DNA of 45,872 nucleotides from a virus, in the IMG/VR virus record IMGVR_UViG_3300047200_000331, positions 1 to 45,872 of that record. One strand, given 5' to 3'. The position numbers and the translations under genes are program-made. Positions 12,614 through 20,023 of the stretch are shown piece by piece. The number at the start of each line of letters is the position of its first letter. The stretch's first letter is position 1. The notes beneath the pieces were generated by a model. It made no database searches and was not told the DNA's origin. It saw nothing but the letters and a program-made list of their open reading frames with translations.

Positions 12614-12925
12614 ATGAAAATTGATGATATTGTTATAGTAATAGATGGTAGTTATAGTGCAGAATACAAAAACGGGGAATTAAGAGATGCGTTGGCTAGT
12701 ATAGATTGGAGAAATGAGATAAGACGGCGTTGGAAAGTTTTGGCCATCAATTGTAAATTACCCATTTCAGGAACGCCAGATTACCCCGAATATAAATTCA
12801 ATGATACGATTATTTCACCAACTGACGAATTGAACCGTATTGTATTTATCAATTCAAGATTTCTGCAATTATTAGTAGAACCGCGTTACTGTTCTCAATG
12901 CGGTGTTAAACTTTTAGGAGACTGA
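12614..12925 (+). CDS. Hypothetical protein with C-terminal CxxC
   Basis: 103 residues from ATG 12614, with GAGG nine bases upstream; an in-frame GTG at 12599 overlaps that site. Beta-rich start (DDIVIVIDGSYSAEYKNG), ending YCSQCGVKLLGD, a half zinc-ribbon. First gene of its promoter unit. Unknown. Confidence 0.65.
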   Translation: MKIDDIVIVIDGSYSAEYKNGELRDALASIDWRNEIRRRWKVLAINCKLPISGTPDYPEYKFNDTIISPTDELNRIVFINSRFLQLLVEPRYCSQCGVKLLGD

Positions 12926-12927
12926 AA

Positions 12928-13041
12928 GTGACGTTAGATGAAATAATACACGAAGCAAACAGTTTGTCAATCGAAGATTTGGAAGAATTAGCAGAATTTT
13001 GTAATACTTTAGTTAATTGTTTGTTGACAGAGGAAGAATGA
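12928..13041 (+). CDS. Small acidic helical protein, GTG start
   Basis: 37 residues (MTLDEIIHEANSLSIEDLEE...LLTEEE) starting at GTG 12928, with AGGAG eight bases upstream. Entirely helical and acidic; could be a DNA mimic or partner subunit. Unknown. Confidence 0.55.
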   Translation: MTLDEIIHEANSLSIEDLEELAEFCNTLVNCLLTEEE

Positions 13042-13042
13042 G

Positions 13043-13411
13043 ATGACTGAAATCAGAACTTTTTCTACAGGAAGTACGCGAGATACAGATGAAGGAAAAT
13101 TAAACTATCTTAAAGCCCTATCCCCACTTGTATTACAACGATATGTTGAATATTTATCAAAACACAGGCGACAATCTGATGGTACACTGAGAGATTTTGA
13201 TAATTGGAAACAAGGGATTCCAGAACAGACATATAAAGAAAGTTTATTGCGACATGTTATAGCACTATGGTTGCTGCATGAAGGCTATTCTGCAAAAGAT
13301 AATCACGGATTAGTTGATATTGAAGATACTTTAATGGCCATTATTTTTAATGCTATGGGTTGTGCTTATGAAATTTTGAGAGACAAAGATGAAAACAAGA
13401 ACAGAATATAA
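13043..13411 (+). CDS. DUF5664-type dATP/dGTP diphosphohydrolase-like protein
   Basis: 122 residues. RTFSTGSTRDTDEGKLNY, then LSPLVLQRYVEYLSKHR, DNWKQGIP and LLRHVIALW...VDIEDTLMAIIFNAMG reproduce the phage DUF5664 family, annotated as the N-terminal domain of dATP/dGTP diphosphohydrolases. These are helical MazG-like folds in which acidic residues hold magnesium. It may trim purine dNTPs or protect replication. It overlaps the next gene by 23 bases, a fusion with a HAD phosphatase, suggesting consecutive steps in nucleotide breakdown (inference). Confidence 0.75.
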   Translation: MTEIRTFSTGSTRDTDEGKLNYLKALSPLVLQRYVEYLSKHRRQSDGTLRDFDNWKQGIPEQTYKESLLRHVIALWLLHEGYSAKDNHGLVDIEDTLMAIIFNAMGCAYEILRDKDENKNRI

Positions 13412-14396
13412 TAAAAAATATTATCAAGAACACAAAGATAAAATTCTTAAAGTATCAGCAACCAGATATGCTATTTATAAAAACGAAATAAATTTAAGGC
13501 ATAAGAAGTATCGTAAAAGCGAACATGGGCGAATTGTTTTACACTCGAAGAAATTTAATGTTTCTTATGCAGAAGCGAAATATTGGCTTAATATAAAACA
13601 ATGTCAAATATGTGGCGATAATTTAGCAGTTGCTACAGACCACGACCATAAAACTGGCAAAATACGTGGTCGATTATGTTATAGATGTAACCGTGCAATA
13701 GGGGCGTTAGGTGATACAGTAGAATTATTAGAAAAAGCTGTAAATTATCTAAAAGGTGGGTTGTGGGAATCTGTTGCGGAGACAAAAGGTGAATGTGATT
13801 GTAGTTATATAGGCACTGTTACAATTGTACCAAAAATAGACACAATTTTCTGTGATATGGATGGTGTATTGACAGATTTTGTTGGCGAAGTAAATAAAAA
13901 ATTGGGAATTATTGATATTCCTACTAATGAAGGTAAGTGGTTGTGGGACTGGTATGAAGAACATGGTTTTTTAGAAGATGATGTTAATGAAATCTGTACT
14001 GAAGATTTCTGGGCAAATTTGGAATGGACAAAAGAAGGACAAAATATATGGTATAGTGTTCCTGATATAGATATTTATTTTTTATCCGTTCCCATGAAAG
14101 ACGCTAATGCAACAATTAACGGTAAAAAACGATGGTTGGCACGAAACCTTAGTTATTGTAATTTACATGTTCGTTGGAACACACCTATTATAAGTTGTTT
14201 GCCAAAATCTCTTTATGCTAAACCGACAACTTTACTTATAGATGATAAAGATGAAAATGTTGATGAGTTCTATAAAGCCGGTGGTAATGCAATATTGATT
14301 GCCCGACCCTGGAATAGTCGATGGAAAGACGCTAATAGAACGTTAGAATTGTTCAAAGAAGATTTAGAAAATTTAAGAAAAGAAGGAAAATTATAA
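13389..14396 (+). CDS. Endonuclease VII-HAD phosphatase fusion
   Basis: 335 residues in two domains. Residues 1-125: basic start, CQIC (72-75), intact TDHDHKTGKIRGRLC with D84/H85/D86/H87, and CYRCN (97-101), a complete endonuclease VII zinc-HNH core. Residues 148-335: HAD fold with nucleophile motif DMDGVLTD (Asp156, Asp158), a lysine in PKSLYAKP (273-278) and LLIDDKDEN (Asp285/Asp286). The DGVLTD form is typical of 5'(3')-deoxyribonucleotidases. The join is about 20 residues with CDC. One protein could cut branched DNA and dephosphorylate nucleotides; the partnership is inferred. A smaller, altered endonuclease VII copy is at 7112. Confidence 0.82.
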   Translation: MKTRTEYNKKYYQEHKDKILKVSATRYAIYKNEINLRHKKYRKSEHGRIVLHSKKFNVSYAEAKYWLNIKQCQICGDNLAVATDHDHKTGKIRGRLCYRCNRAIGALGDTVELLEKAVNYLKGGLWESVAETKGECDCSYIGTVTIVPKIDTIFCDMDGVLTDFVGEVNKKLGIIDIPTNEGKWLWDWYEEHGFLEDDVNEICTEDFWANLEWTKEGQNIWYSVPDIDIYFLSVPMKDANATINGKKRWLARNLSYCNLHVRWNTPIISCLPKSLYAKPTTLLIDDKDENVDEFYKAGGNAILIARPWNSRWKDANRTLELFKEDLENLRKEGKL

Positions 14397-14404
14397 GATT
14401 TTTC

Positions 14405-14433
14405 TTGACATTTGTGTTGATTTATGATATAGT
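14405..14433 (+). promoter_or_regulatory. Internal early promoter
   Basis: TTGACA (14405-14410), 17-base spacer beginning TTTGTGTTG, TATAGT (14428-14433) with TATGA before it. It starts just after the stop of the fusion gene and should serve the replication genes. Confidence 0.83.
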
Positions 14434-14470
14434 GATGTTATAAGTAGAAATTTAATAATTGGAGACAGAT

Positions 14471-14725
14471 ATGAACACAGTTATATGTCCTGAAATTGAA
14501 AGTACAGTTTGTCCTACTTTTAGTGAAGTTCTGACATCGGGAGAAACGGCGTTTATAGGTGAATGTGGAACGGGACCGGAACATTCACTTTATTTTATTT
14601 GCTATGAACTAATAGTTTTAGCAAGTAATCCTCAAAAAACATGGCGACCGACTTGGCGGACTGAGCGGGGTTCAATTACAATCGACCGCTATGTAGATGT
14701 GATAATAACTGTTAAGGAAAAATAA
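14471..14725 (+). CDS. Hypothetical protein
   Basis: 84 residues from ATG 14471, with GGAG six bases upstream. Beta-rich; VCPTFSEVLTSGETAFIGEC and a C-terminal VDVIITVKEK. No family recognised. Its stop overlaps the next start by one base (TAATG). Confidence 0.65.
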   Translation: MNTVICPEIESTVCPTFSEVLTSGETAFIGECGTGPEHSLYFICYELIVLASNPQKTWRPTWRTERGSITIDRYVDVIITVKEK

Positions 14726-15414
14726 TGAGTAGAATATTAGTAATTCCTGATACACATATTCCTTTTGTACGACCAAAGTTTCTTCAATTCTGCCGTGATT
14801 TATATAAGGAATATCATTGTAATGCAGTCCTTCATATTGGGGACGTAGTAGATAGTCATTCAATCAGTTTCCACGAGCACCACCCGGAACTTCCAAATTC
14901 TCTTGACGAGTATAAACAGGCATTTGAAATGATTAAAGAATGGAAATCTGCTTTTCCAAAAATGAAGGTCTGTTGTGGGAACCATGATTCAAGAATAATT
15001 CGACTTGCTAACTCAGTTAATATTCCAAGTCAAATGTTAAAAACTTATCAAGAAATTTGGAATACTCCAAAATGGGATTGGCAATGGTCGTTTGATATAG
15101 ATAATATTCACTTTGTTCATGGTCATAATAGCGGTGGCGGACTCTGGCCTGCTTACAATATGATGCGTAAGACCGCTCAGTCATGTGTTTGCGGACATTA
15201 TCATAGTGCCGCAGGTTTGAAATACCTCGTAAACCATAACGCCAGATTGTTTGGCCTTGATGTAGGTGCGGGTTGTGATGATACCAAATTAGCATTTGCT
15301 TACAATCAATTCAACACCATTCGGTCGGTTATAAGTGCTGCTGTTATCTTAAACGGTATACCATACTTAGAGGTTATGCCGATAGGAAAAAACGAGAAAT
15401 ACTATAATGGTTAA
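14725..15414 (+). CDS. Calcineurin-like metallophosphoesterase
   Basis: 229 residues with all family motifs: D9/H11 in PDTHIP, D40/D43 in GDVVDSH, N87/H88/D89 in GNHD, H133/H135 in FVHGH and H159/H161 in CGHYH. These ligate two metals. Phage relatives are phosphodiesterases or phosphatases, often next to replication genes; the substrate may be nucleic-acid ends or nucleotides. Length is normal and the site complete, so activity is likely. The substrate is not deducible. Confidence 0.9.
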   Translation: MSRILVIPDTHIPFVRPKFLQFCRDLYKEYHCNAVLHIGDVVDSHSISFHEHHPELPNSLDEYKQAFEMIKEWKSAFPKMKVCCGNHDSRIIRLANSVNIPSQMLKTYQEIWNTPKWDWQWSFDIDNIHFVHGHNSGGGLWPAYNMMRKTAQSCVCGHYHSAAGLKYLVNHNARLFGLDVGAGCDDTKLAFAYNQFNTIRSVISAAVILNGIPYLEVMPIGKNEKYYNG

Positions 15415-15463
15415 AATACAAATACAACTGACGGTTCTACTTTTTATGATTATGAAAGAGTAA
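15407..15463 (+). CDS. Possible hydrophobic micropeptide
   Basis: 18 codons (MVKIQIQLTVLLFMIMKE) overlapping the end of the phosphoesterase gene. The hydrophobic centre is protein-like, but the ribosome binding site is poor. It is listed because it fills the gap 15415-15479. Confidence 0.25.
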   Translation: MVKIQIQLTVLLFMIMKE

Positions 15464-15479
15464 TTTTTGGAGAAAAATA

Positions 15480-15632
15480 ATGGGGAAAGGCGATACTCCA
15501 AGACCCCGACAGATTTCAGATGAAGAATGGGAACTCCGTTGGCAGTTTCTACAAGGGCAGTGGCTTGGAACAGATGAAGAATTTAACAAACGGATTCAAG
15601 AAATACGTATAAGAACAGGAAAACCTCGATGA
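15480..15632 (+). CDS. Conserved small phage protein
   Basis: 50 residues. MGKGDTPRPRQISDEEWELR followed by W is a widespread short phage (and occasional bacterial) protein pattern of unknown function, recognised from memory. TTGGAG is at a good distance. It overlaps the next gene as ATGA. Confidence 0.8.
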   Translation: MGKGDTPRPRQISDEEWELRWQFLQGQWLGTDEEFNKRIQEIRIRTGKPR

Positions 15633-15772
15633 TTTACACAAAAGGACAGTTGGTTACAGAATTAGATGAATATGACGACCAGATGCTTATAGAAATCAAG
15701 GGTCTGGGACAGATAACAAACATAGAGGTTAATGATGAAGGTAATATAGTTTTAATAAGTGAGGATGAATAA
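15629..15772 (+). CDS. Small acidic protein
   Basis: 47 residues (MIYTKGQLVTELDEYDDQML...IVLISEDE), alpha-beta, coupled to both neighbours (ATGA before, one-base overlap after). It resembles small phage proteins of the L...L...DD..v.v form. Unknown. Confidence 0.65.
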   Translation: MIYTKGQLVTELDEYDDQMLIEIKGLGQITNIEVNDEGNIVLISEDE

Positions 15773-16011
15773 TGAGAGACAGCAAATATATATATGATAT
15801 AGCGAGACGTCTTGAAAATATTACAGGATTTGATTGGCCTATGGCTTTAGATTGCCCTGAATATTTAATAGCCCAGTTTGATTATGTTTCAAGTAAATTT
15901 AGAATTTATCAGGATATAAAAATACATGTTGATGATGTTAAAGATAAAACAGATGTGGAAGTTTTACAGTTAATAATAAACAAACTGACAGAGGATATGG
16001 ATAATGATTGA
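15772..16011 (+). CDS. Hypothetical protein
   Basis: 79 residues (MRDSKYIYDIARRLENITGF...LTEDMDND), largely helical, acidic at the end. Overlaps the next gene by 8 bases. No family recognised. Confidence 0.65.
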   Translation: MRDSKYIYDIARRLENITGFDWPMALDCPEYLIAQFDYVSSKFRIYQDIKIHVDDVKDKTDVEVLQLIINKLTEDMDND

Positions 16012-16399
16012 CGTTATATTCAAACAAAAACAAAAACGATATTCTGAACGTATTTATATAGTATTACGAAAATTTTTGAATAAAACACCTGCTGCTGATA
16101 GACCATATATTGAACGCTATATAGATGCAGTCAAAGTGATGGGTGTTGATGACCCTGGGCGATTGTGTGCCGGTACAAGATGTCTCATTGGTACAAAACG
16201 ACAGGCGTTTTTCTGTTTGTTGAGCAGATTGATTATGTCTTGGTGGGATTGGAATAAAAATCCTGGAAAAGAATCTGAATTTCTTGCAATATTAAAAGAT
16301 GTAGAAGGTGTATCAGATAAATATTATCTACAATGCGGTCTTAAAGGCGATGTTAAAAATGGTTTTTATTTAGAGGTTTTTAAAAATGAAAATAGATAA
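16004..16399 (+). CDS. Hypothetical protein
   Basis: 131 residues, basic, predicted helical, with C..GTRC (LCAGTRCLIGTKRQ) and tryptophan-rich SWWDWNKNPG. No family recognised. It overlaps the small membrane gene by 14 bases. Confidence 0.6.
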   Translation: MIDVIFKQKQKRYSERIYIVLRKFLNKTPAADRPYIERYIDAVKVMGVDDPGRLCAGTRCLIGTKRQAFFCLLSRLIMSWWDWNKNPGKESEFLAILKDVEGVSDKYYLQCGLKGDVKNGFYLEVFKNENR

Positions 16400-16550
16400 A
16401 ATTTCTCTTTTTTTAGGATTGTTAAATTGTTTTATTTGTGTGCCATGTTTTGTTATTTCAGCAATAAAAAAGGATACTGTTTTTTTTATACTTGGTTTGT
16501 TTAGTCTTATTATTGGAATAGTAAACATTTGTAATGCTATTGAAGAATGA
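16386..16550 (+). CDS. Small two-helix membrane protein
   Basis: 54 residues with two transmembrane segments (LFLGLLNCFICVPCFVI and FFILGLFSLIIGIVNIC) separated by KKD, ending acidic. Its stop overlaps the polymerase start (ATGA). Unknown function. Confidence 0.6.
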   Translation: MKIDKISLFLGLLNCFICVPCFVISAIKKDTVFFILGLFSLIIGIVNICNAIEE

Positions 16551-17689
16551 ACTGGCAAGAAATTCTCCAATCTGTTAATTTTCCAACGACCGTAGTAGTC
16601 CTTGATTTTGAAACATACTGGACCGATAGTTACAGTTTGAAAAAAATGTCTACAATTGAATATGTTACTGATTCAAGATTTGAAATTATAGGTCTGGGAC
16701 TTGGTAATATTCCAGATGGCTGTTCAGATACTACTAATTATAAATGTGATTTTATATTGCCCGACAAAATAATCAATTTTATAAAGTTTCTTAAAAATGA
16801 GTTTGGACAAAACCTTGAGCGTTGTACAGTGGTGGGACAGAATATTTCATTTTTTGATAATTTGGTACTGTCTCATCACTTTGGCATTATTCCTAAATAT
16901 ACGATAGACATTTTAAATCTCGCTCGGCATGAAGATAGTCAAAGACATAATGATTTGGAGCATTTGTGTAAATATTATAATATATCAGTTGAAAAAGGTG
17001 ATATTAAACAGTTTAAAGGTCTGACTTATAAACAAATGTCGCCGACATTACAAAAACGATTAGCTGAATATTGCAAAATAGATGTTATTGCAGAAACAGA
17101 ATTGTTTAAATTATTACTGCCTAAATTATCTAATCCAGACACAGAATTACGACTTGCTGACCATACATCAAAGATGTATTTACAACCGAGATTGAATTTT
17201 GATTTTGAACTTGCTGATAAACTTATTATAGAAATGAAACAGGAATTAGATAAAATACTCAGTAAAGTTAATCTGGATATTAAAACAATTCGTTCTAATA
17301 AATTTGTAGAAATACTTCAACAGTATCTACCTGAAAATGAACGGGCACCAATGAAATATGGTAAAAGGGGTTCTATTCCTGCATTAGCAAAAACAGACGA
17401 GGCGTTTCAGGTGTTGTTAAATCATCCCAAAGATGAAGTGCGGAATCTTGCACAGGCCCGACTTGCAGCAAAGTCTTGGCCCACACATATAAAAAGAGTA
17501 CAAGGTATGATTGCTCAGGCGAAGGCCTGGAATGGTAAAATCGCTGTACCACTTCGATATTATGCTGCCCACACTGGACGTTTTGGTGGAACAGAGGGAA
17601 TTAACTTACAGAATTTACCCGGCGTTGGCCGAGCGGGTTCGGGTACACATCCATTGCTATCTAAAATACGAGGTTTGCTTGTAGCATGA
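16547..17689 (+). CDS. polA: Family A DNA polymerase, exonuclease and N-terminal palm part
   Basis: 380 residues. Proofreading 3'-5' exonuclease motifs: VVVLDFETY (Asp/Glu), VVGQNISFFDN and EYCKIDVIAE. Polymerase sequence follows from about residue 205, ending YYAAHTGRFGGTEGINLQNL...LLSKIRGLLVA, which in intact enzymes lies directly before motif A. The frame stops at TGA 17687, and the remainder is encoded from ATG 17686 in the -1 frame. The two halves must associate, or a ribosomal slip or sequence error is involved. It replicates the phage DNA with the primase-helicase at 22854. Confidence 0.92.
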   Translation: MNWQEILQSVNFPTTVVVLDFETYWTDSYSLKKMSTIEYVTDSRFEIIGLGLGNIPDGCSDTTNYKCDFILPDKIINFIKFLKNEFGQNLERCTVVGQNISFFDNLVLSHHFGIIPKYTIDILNLARHEDSQRHNDLEHLCKYYNISVEKGDIKQFKGLTYKQMSPTLQKRLAEYCKIDVIAETELFKLLLPKLSNPDTELRLADHTSKMYLQPRLNFDFELADKLIIEMKQELDKILSKVNLDIKTIRSNKFVEILQQYLPENERAPMKYGKRGSIPALAKTDEAFQVLLNHPKDEVRNLAQARLAAKSWPTHIKRVQGMIAQAKAWNGKIAVPLRYYAAHTGRFGGTEGINLQNLPGVGRAGSGTHPLLSKIRGLLVA

Positions 17690-18525
17690 GTAATGTCCTT
17701 GTAATAGTTGATTTAGCTCAAATAGAAGCCCGTATTTTGGCCTGGTTTGCTGGACAGGAAGACTTACTAAAAGGTTTTGCAAATGGTAAAGACATTTATA
17801 GTGAGTTTGCTACTACTTTGTTCGGCCATATTGTGCGTAAGAAGTGTGAAAGTGATTCGCCTGATGCTGCAAAGATATTTACAATACAAAGAAGTTTTGG
17901 TAAAGATACGATACTTGGCTGCGGATATGGAATGGGAACAACCAAATTCTATAGCCGGTGCTTGGCTAACTCAGACCTTAAACCAGCTTTTGATAACGGC
18001 ACTTATGATTTTGCTTTTATTGAAAAACTAATTAAAACATACCGTACAAAATATCCTTTGATTCCAAAATTTTGGACTAATATAGAAAAAGCGTTCAGAT
18101 GGGTAGTAAAATATCCGCAAGAAATTATAAAATTTGAAAGATTTCTCTTTACTTTCTGGAATGAATGTGGTATAGTAAATGTACAATTACCGTCTGGTCG
18201 AGTATTAAAATATCCTCATGCAAGAATTAGAAAAGGTGATAACAGTTTAATATGGGAACATGGTCATCTCTGGGGCGGTTCTATTACAGAGAACCTGGAC
18301 CAGGCAGTTGCCCGTGATATTCTGGCAGAGGCAATACTACGAATGGAAGATGCTGGAATACCTATAGTTTTACACGCTCACGATGAAATTGTTGGGTTAA
18401 TTCCAAAATGGGGGTCTGAAGATGTACTTGCGGCAATGATAGAAAATATGTGTACCCCGCCGTCTTGGGCAATTGGTTTGCCTATCGCGGCAGAGGGGAA
18501 AATTGTAAAGAAATATGAAAAGTAA
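17686..18525 (+). CDS. polA: Family A DNA polymerase, catalytic C-terminal part
   Basis: 279 residues. Motif A, VIVDLAQIEARILAW, appears within the first 20 residues. Motif B is RSFGKDTILGCGYGMG, whose Arg, Lys and Tyr align with E. coli Arg754, Lys758 and Tyr766; the position of Phe762 is Leu. Motif C is HAHDEIVG with the catalytic HDE. All catalytic residues are present, but this half lacks the exonuclease and the HTGRF primer-grip region, which are on the preceding gene. It overlaps that gene by ATGA and the next by 11 bases. Confidence 0.92.
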   Translation: MSNVLVIVDLAQIEARILAWFAGQEDLLKGFANGKDIYSEFATTLFGHIVRKKCESDSPDAAKIFTIQRSFGKDTILGCGYGMGTTKFYSRCLANSDLKPAFDNGTYDFAFIEKLIKTYRTKYPLIPKFWTNIEKAFRWVVKYPQEIIKFERFLFTFWNECGIVNVQLPSGRVLKYPHARIRKGDNSLIWEHGHLWGGSITENLDQAVARDILAEAILRMEDAGIPIVLHAHDEIVGLIPKWGSEDVLAAMIENMCTPPSWAIGLPIAAEGKIVKKYEK

Positions 18526-18670
18526 AAAAATAATTTGGTATTGTAAATATTGTAAGAAGACCTTTAATGAACCAAACCGCTGTTATTTTTTACATTTTTC
18601 TAAAGGACCAGTAGATAAATGTCCTCATTGTGGGTCTAATCCTGTTCAATATAAAAAGTATAAAAAATGA
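18515..18670 (+). CDS. Small zinc-ribbon protein
   Basis: 51 residues. CKYC (10-13) and CPHCGS (36-41) make a complete zinc ribbon, with a lysine-rich tail. It overlaps the polymerase end. Similar to the next gene in layout, possibly a duplicate (WYC.YC...FNEPN versus WYCEDCGETCNEP). Confidence 0.7.
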   Translation: MKSKKIIWYCKYCKKTFNEPNRCYFLHFSKGPVDKCPHCGSNPVQYKKYKK

Positions 18671-18678
18671 GGTGCAAA

Positions 18679-18822
18679 ATGTGGTATTGTGAAGACTGTG
18701 GTGAAACTTGTAACGAACCGGTTCCAGATTTATCTGATGAAACTGGAGAAATGGAAGATTATTGTCCTTATTGTGGGTCTGAATATATACAATTTAATGA
18801 GGAAGAAAATGATGAAATTTAG
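18679..18822 (+). CDS. Small acidic zinc-ribbon protein
   Basis: 47 residues. CEDCGETC near the N-terminus and CPYCGS near residue 31 give a zinc ribbon; the end is acidic. A GAGGTGC site precedes it. Its end overlaps the start of the exonuclease gene. Confidence 0.7.
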   Translation: MWYCEDCGETCNEPVPDLSDETGEMEDYCPYCGSEYIQFNEEENDEI

Positions 18823-20023
18823 TGCATCCTCAATTAGTAATTTTAAAGATTGTTGTATGCGTTTCCGTAACCATGATTTATGGCGTATTCGCAAGGTCGA
18901 AGATACGGAATCACAACGTCGTGGAAATATTTGGCATAAACTTCAACAGTTAATAAGTTTGAAATCAGGTGAAAAATGTCCAGAATGTAAAGGAACAGGA
19001 GGTATTTCTGGTGTTAGTGATTTTGGTATGGATGATATTATTACAATATCCCAATGTCAAATTTGTAATGGTACTGGAAAGATAGGTGAAAACGTTCTTG
19101 ATATTATAACTAATTATATTAACGAACAATATTCAGAACTACCAGAAAACAGAACCTATGAAGATTGGATGGTAGAACGGACTGTAATTCTTAATGCCTT
19201 TGCAGGATATTTATGGTATTATCAAAAACATTATACTGTACTTGTATCTGAATATGAATTTGAAATAGAATTATTTCCGGGTGTCATCTTTCATGGTAAA
19301 ATAGACCAAATTGTTCGGGATGAATTTGGACAGTTATATGTTCGTGAGTTCAAAACAACCAGTAAATCTCTCGATGACCAGACATATTGGAGTCATTTAA
19401 CATTAGATGTACAGACTTCGTTATATTTGATGGTGGCACAATATTTACAATCCAGAGGATTGCTTGTAGAATTTGGAATTACTCCAGATGAGCCACTGAT
19501 TTCAAAAGTGTTGTATAATGTCTGGCACAAACCACAAATTGCCCCGACATGGCTTACACAGAAAGATAGTAAAACGTTAATAGAGACCGGAGAATATTTT
19601 GGACAGAAATTTAATGTAAATTGGTTATCTCCAGACGGGGACCCAGGGGATTTAGGTTCATATTCAGTAAACGAAATTCCACTGCAATTAAAACCTGGTG
19701 CAAAAGAAGGAACCTTTGCAATTTACGAATCGCCGGAACTATTTGGTGCAAGACTCTTGCAAGATATAACTACTCGACCAGAATTTTATTATCAGGAACG
19801 AGAGATTGCTAAAACCGAACAGAATATGTTGAAGTTTTCTAATGAATTACTTAACGTCTATGAGGATATAAAATTCAAAACAGAAAATGATTACTGGTAT
19901 TCATGTGAACGGCAGTGTAATGCGAGATTCCGTTGTGAATATTCTCAAGTATGTAGTAATAATATAGAAATAAATCCAGAAAATATTCCAACTGGATTTG
20001 AATTTGTGGAGGAAAAACAATGA
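18809..20023 (+). CDS. RecB/Cas4-like PD-(D/E)XK exonuclease
   Basis: 404 residues from ATG 18809. The start SASSISNFKDCCMRFRNH is the usual opening of RecB-family nucleases. The active site is GKIDQI (Asp) and REFKTT (Glu, Lys). One N-terminal Cys and the C-terminal SCERQCNARFRCEYSQVC could hold a Cas4-type iron-sulphur cluster. An insert carries two DnaJ-like knuckles, CPECKGTGG and CQICNGTGK. It probably resects DNA ends for single-strand annealing or recombination together with the ATPase and binding protein that follow. The next gene overlaps by ATGA. Confidence 0.85.
   Translation: MMKFSASSISNFKDCCMRFRNHDLWRIRKVEDTESQRRGNIWHKLQQLISLKSGEKCPECKGTGGISGVSDFGMDDIITISQCQICNGTGKIGENVLDIITNYINEQYSELPENRTYEDWMVERTVILNAFAGYLWYYQKHYTVLVSEYEFEIELFPGVIFHGKIDQIVRDEFGQLYVREFKTTSKSLDDQTYWSHLTLDVQTSLYLMVAQYLQSRGLLVEFGITPDEPLISKVLYNVWHKPQIAPTWLTQKDSKTLIETGEYFGQKFNVNWLSPDGDPGDLGSYSVNEIPLQLKPGAKEGTFAIYESPELFGARLLQDITTRPEFYYQEREIAKTEQNMLKFSNELLNVYEDIKFKTENDYWYSCERQCNARFRCEYSQVCSNNIEINPENIPTGFEFVEEKQ

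Noticed and set aside
16547-18525. Intron or intein splitting the polymerase
   Set aside because: The two frames overlap by four bases, leaving no inserted sequence and no splice residues.
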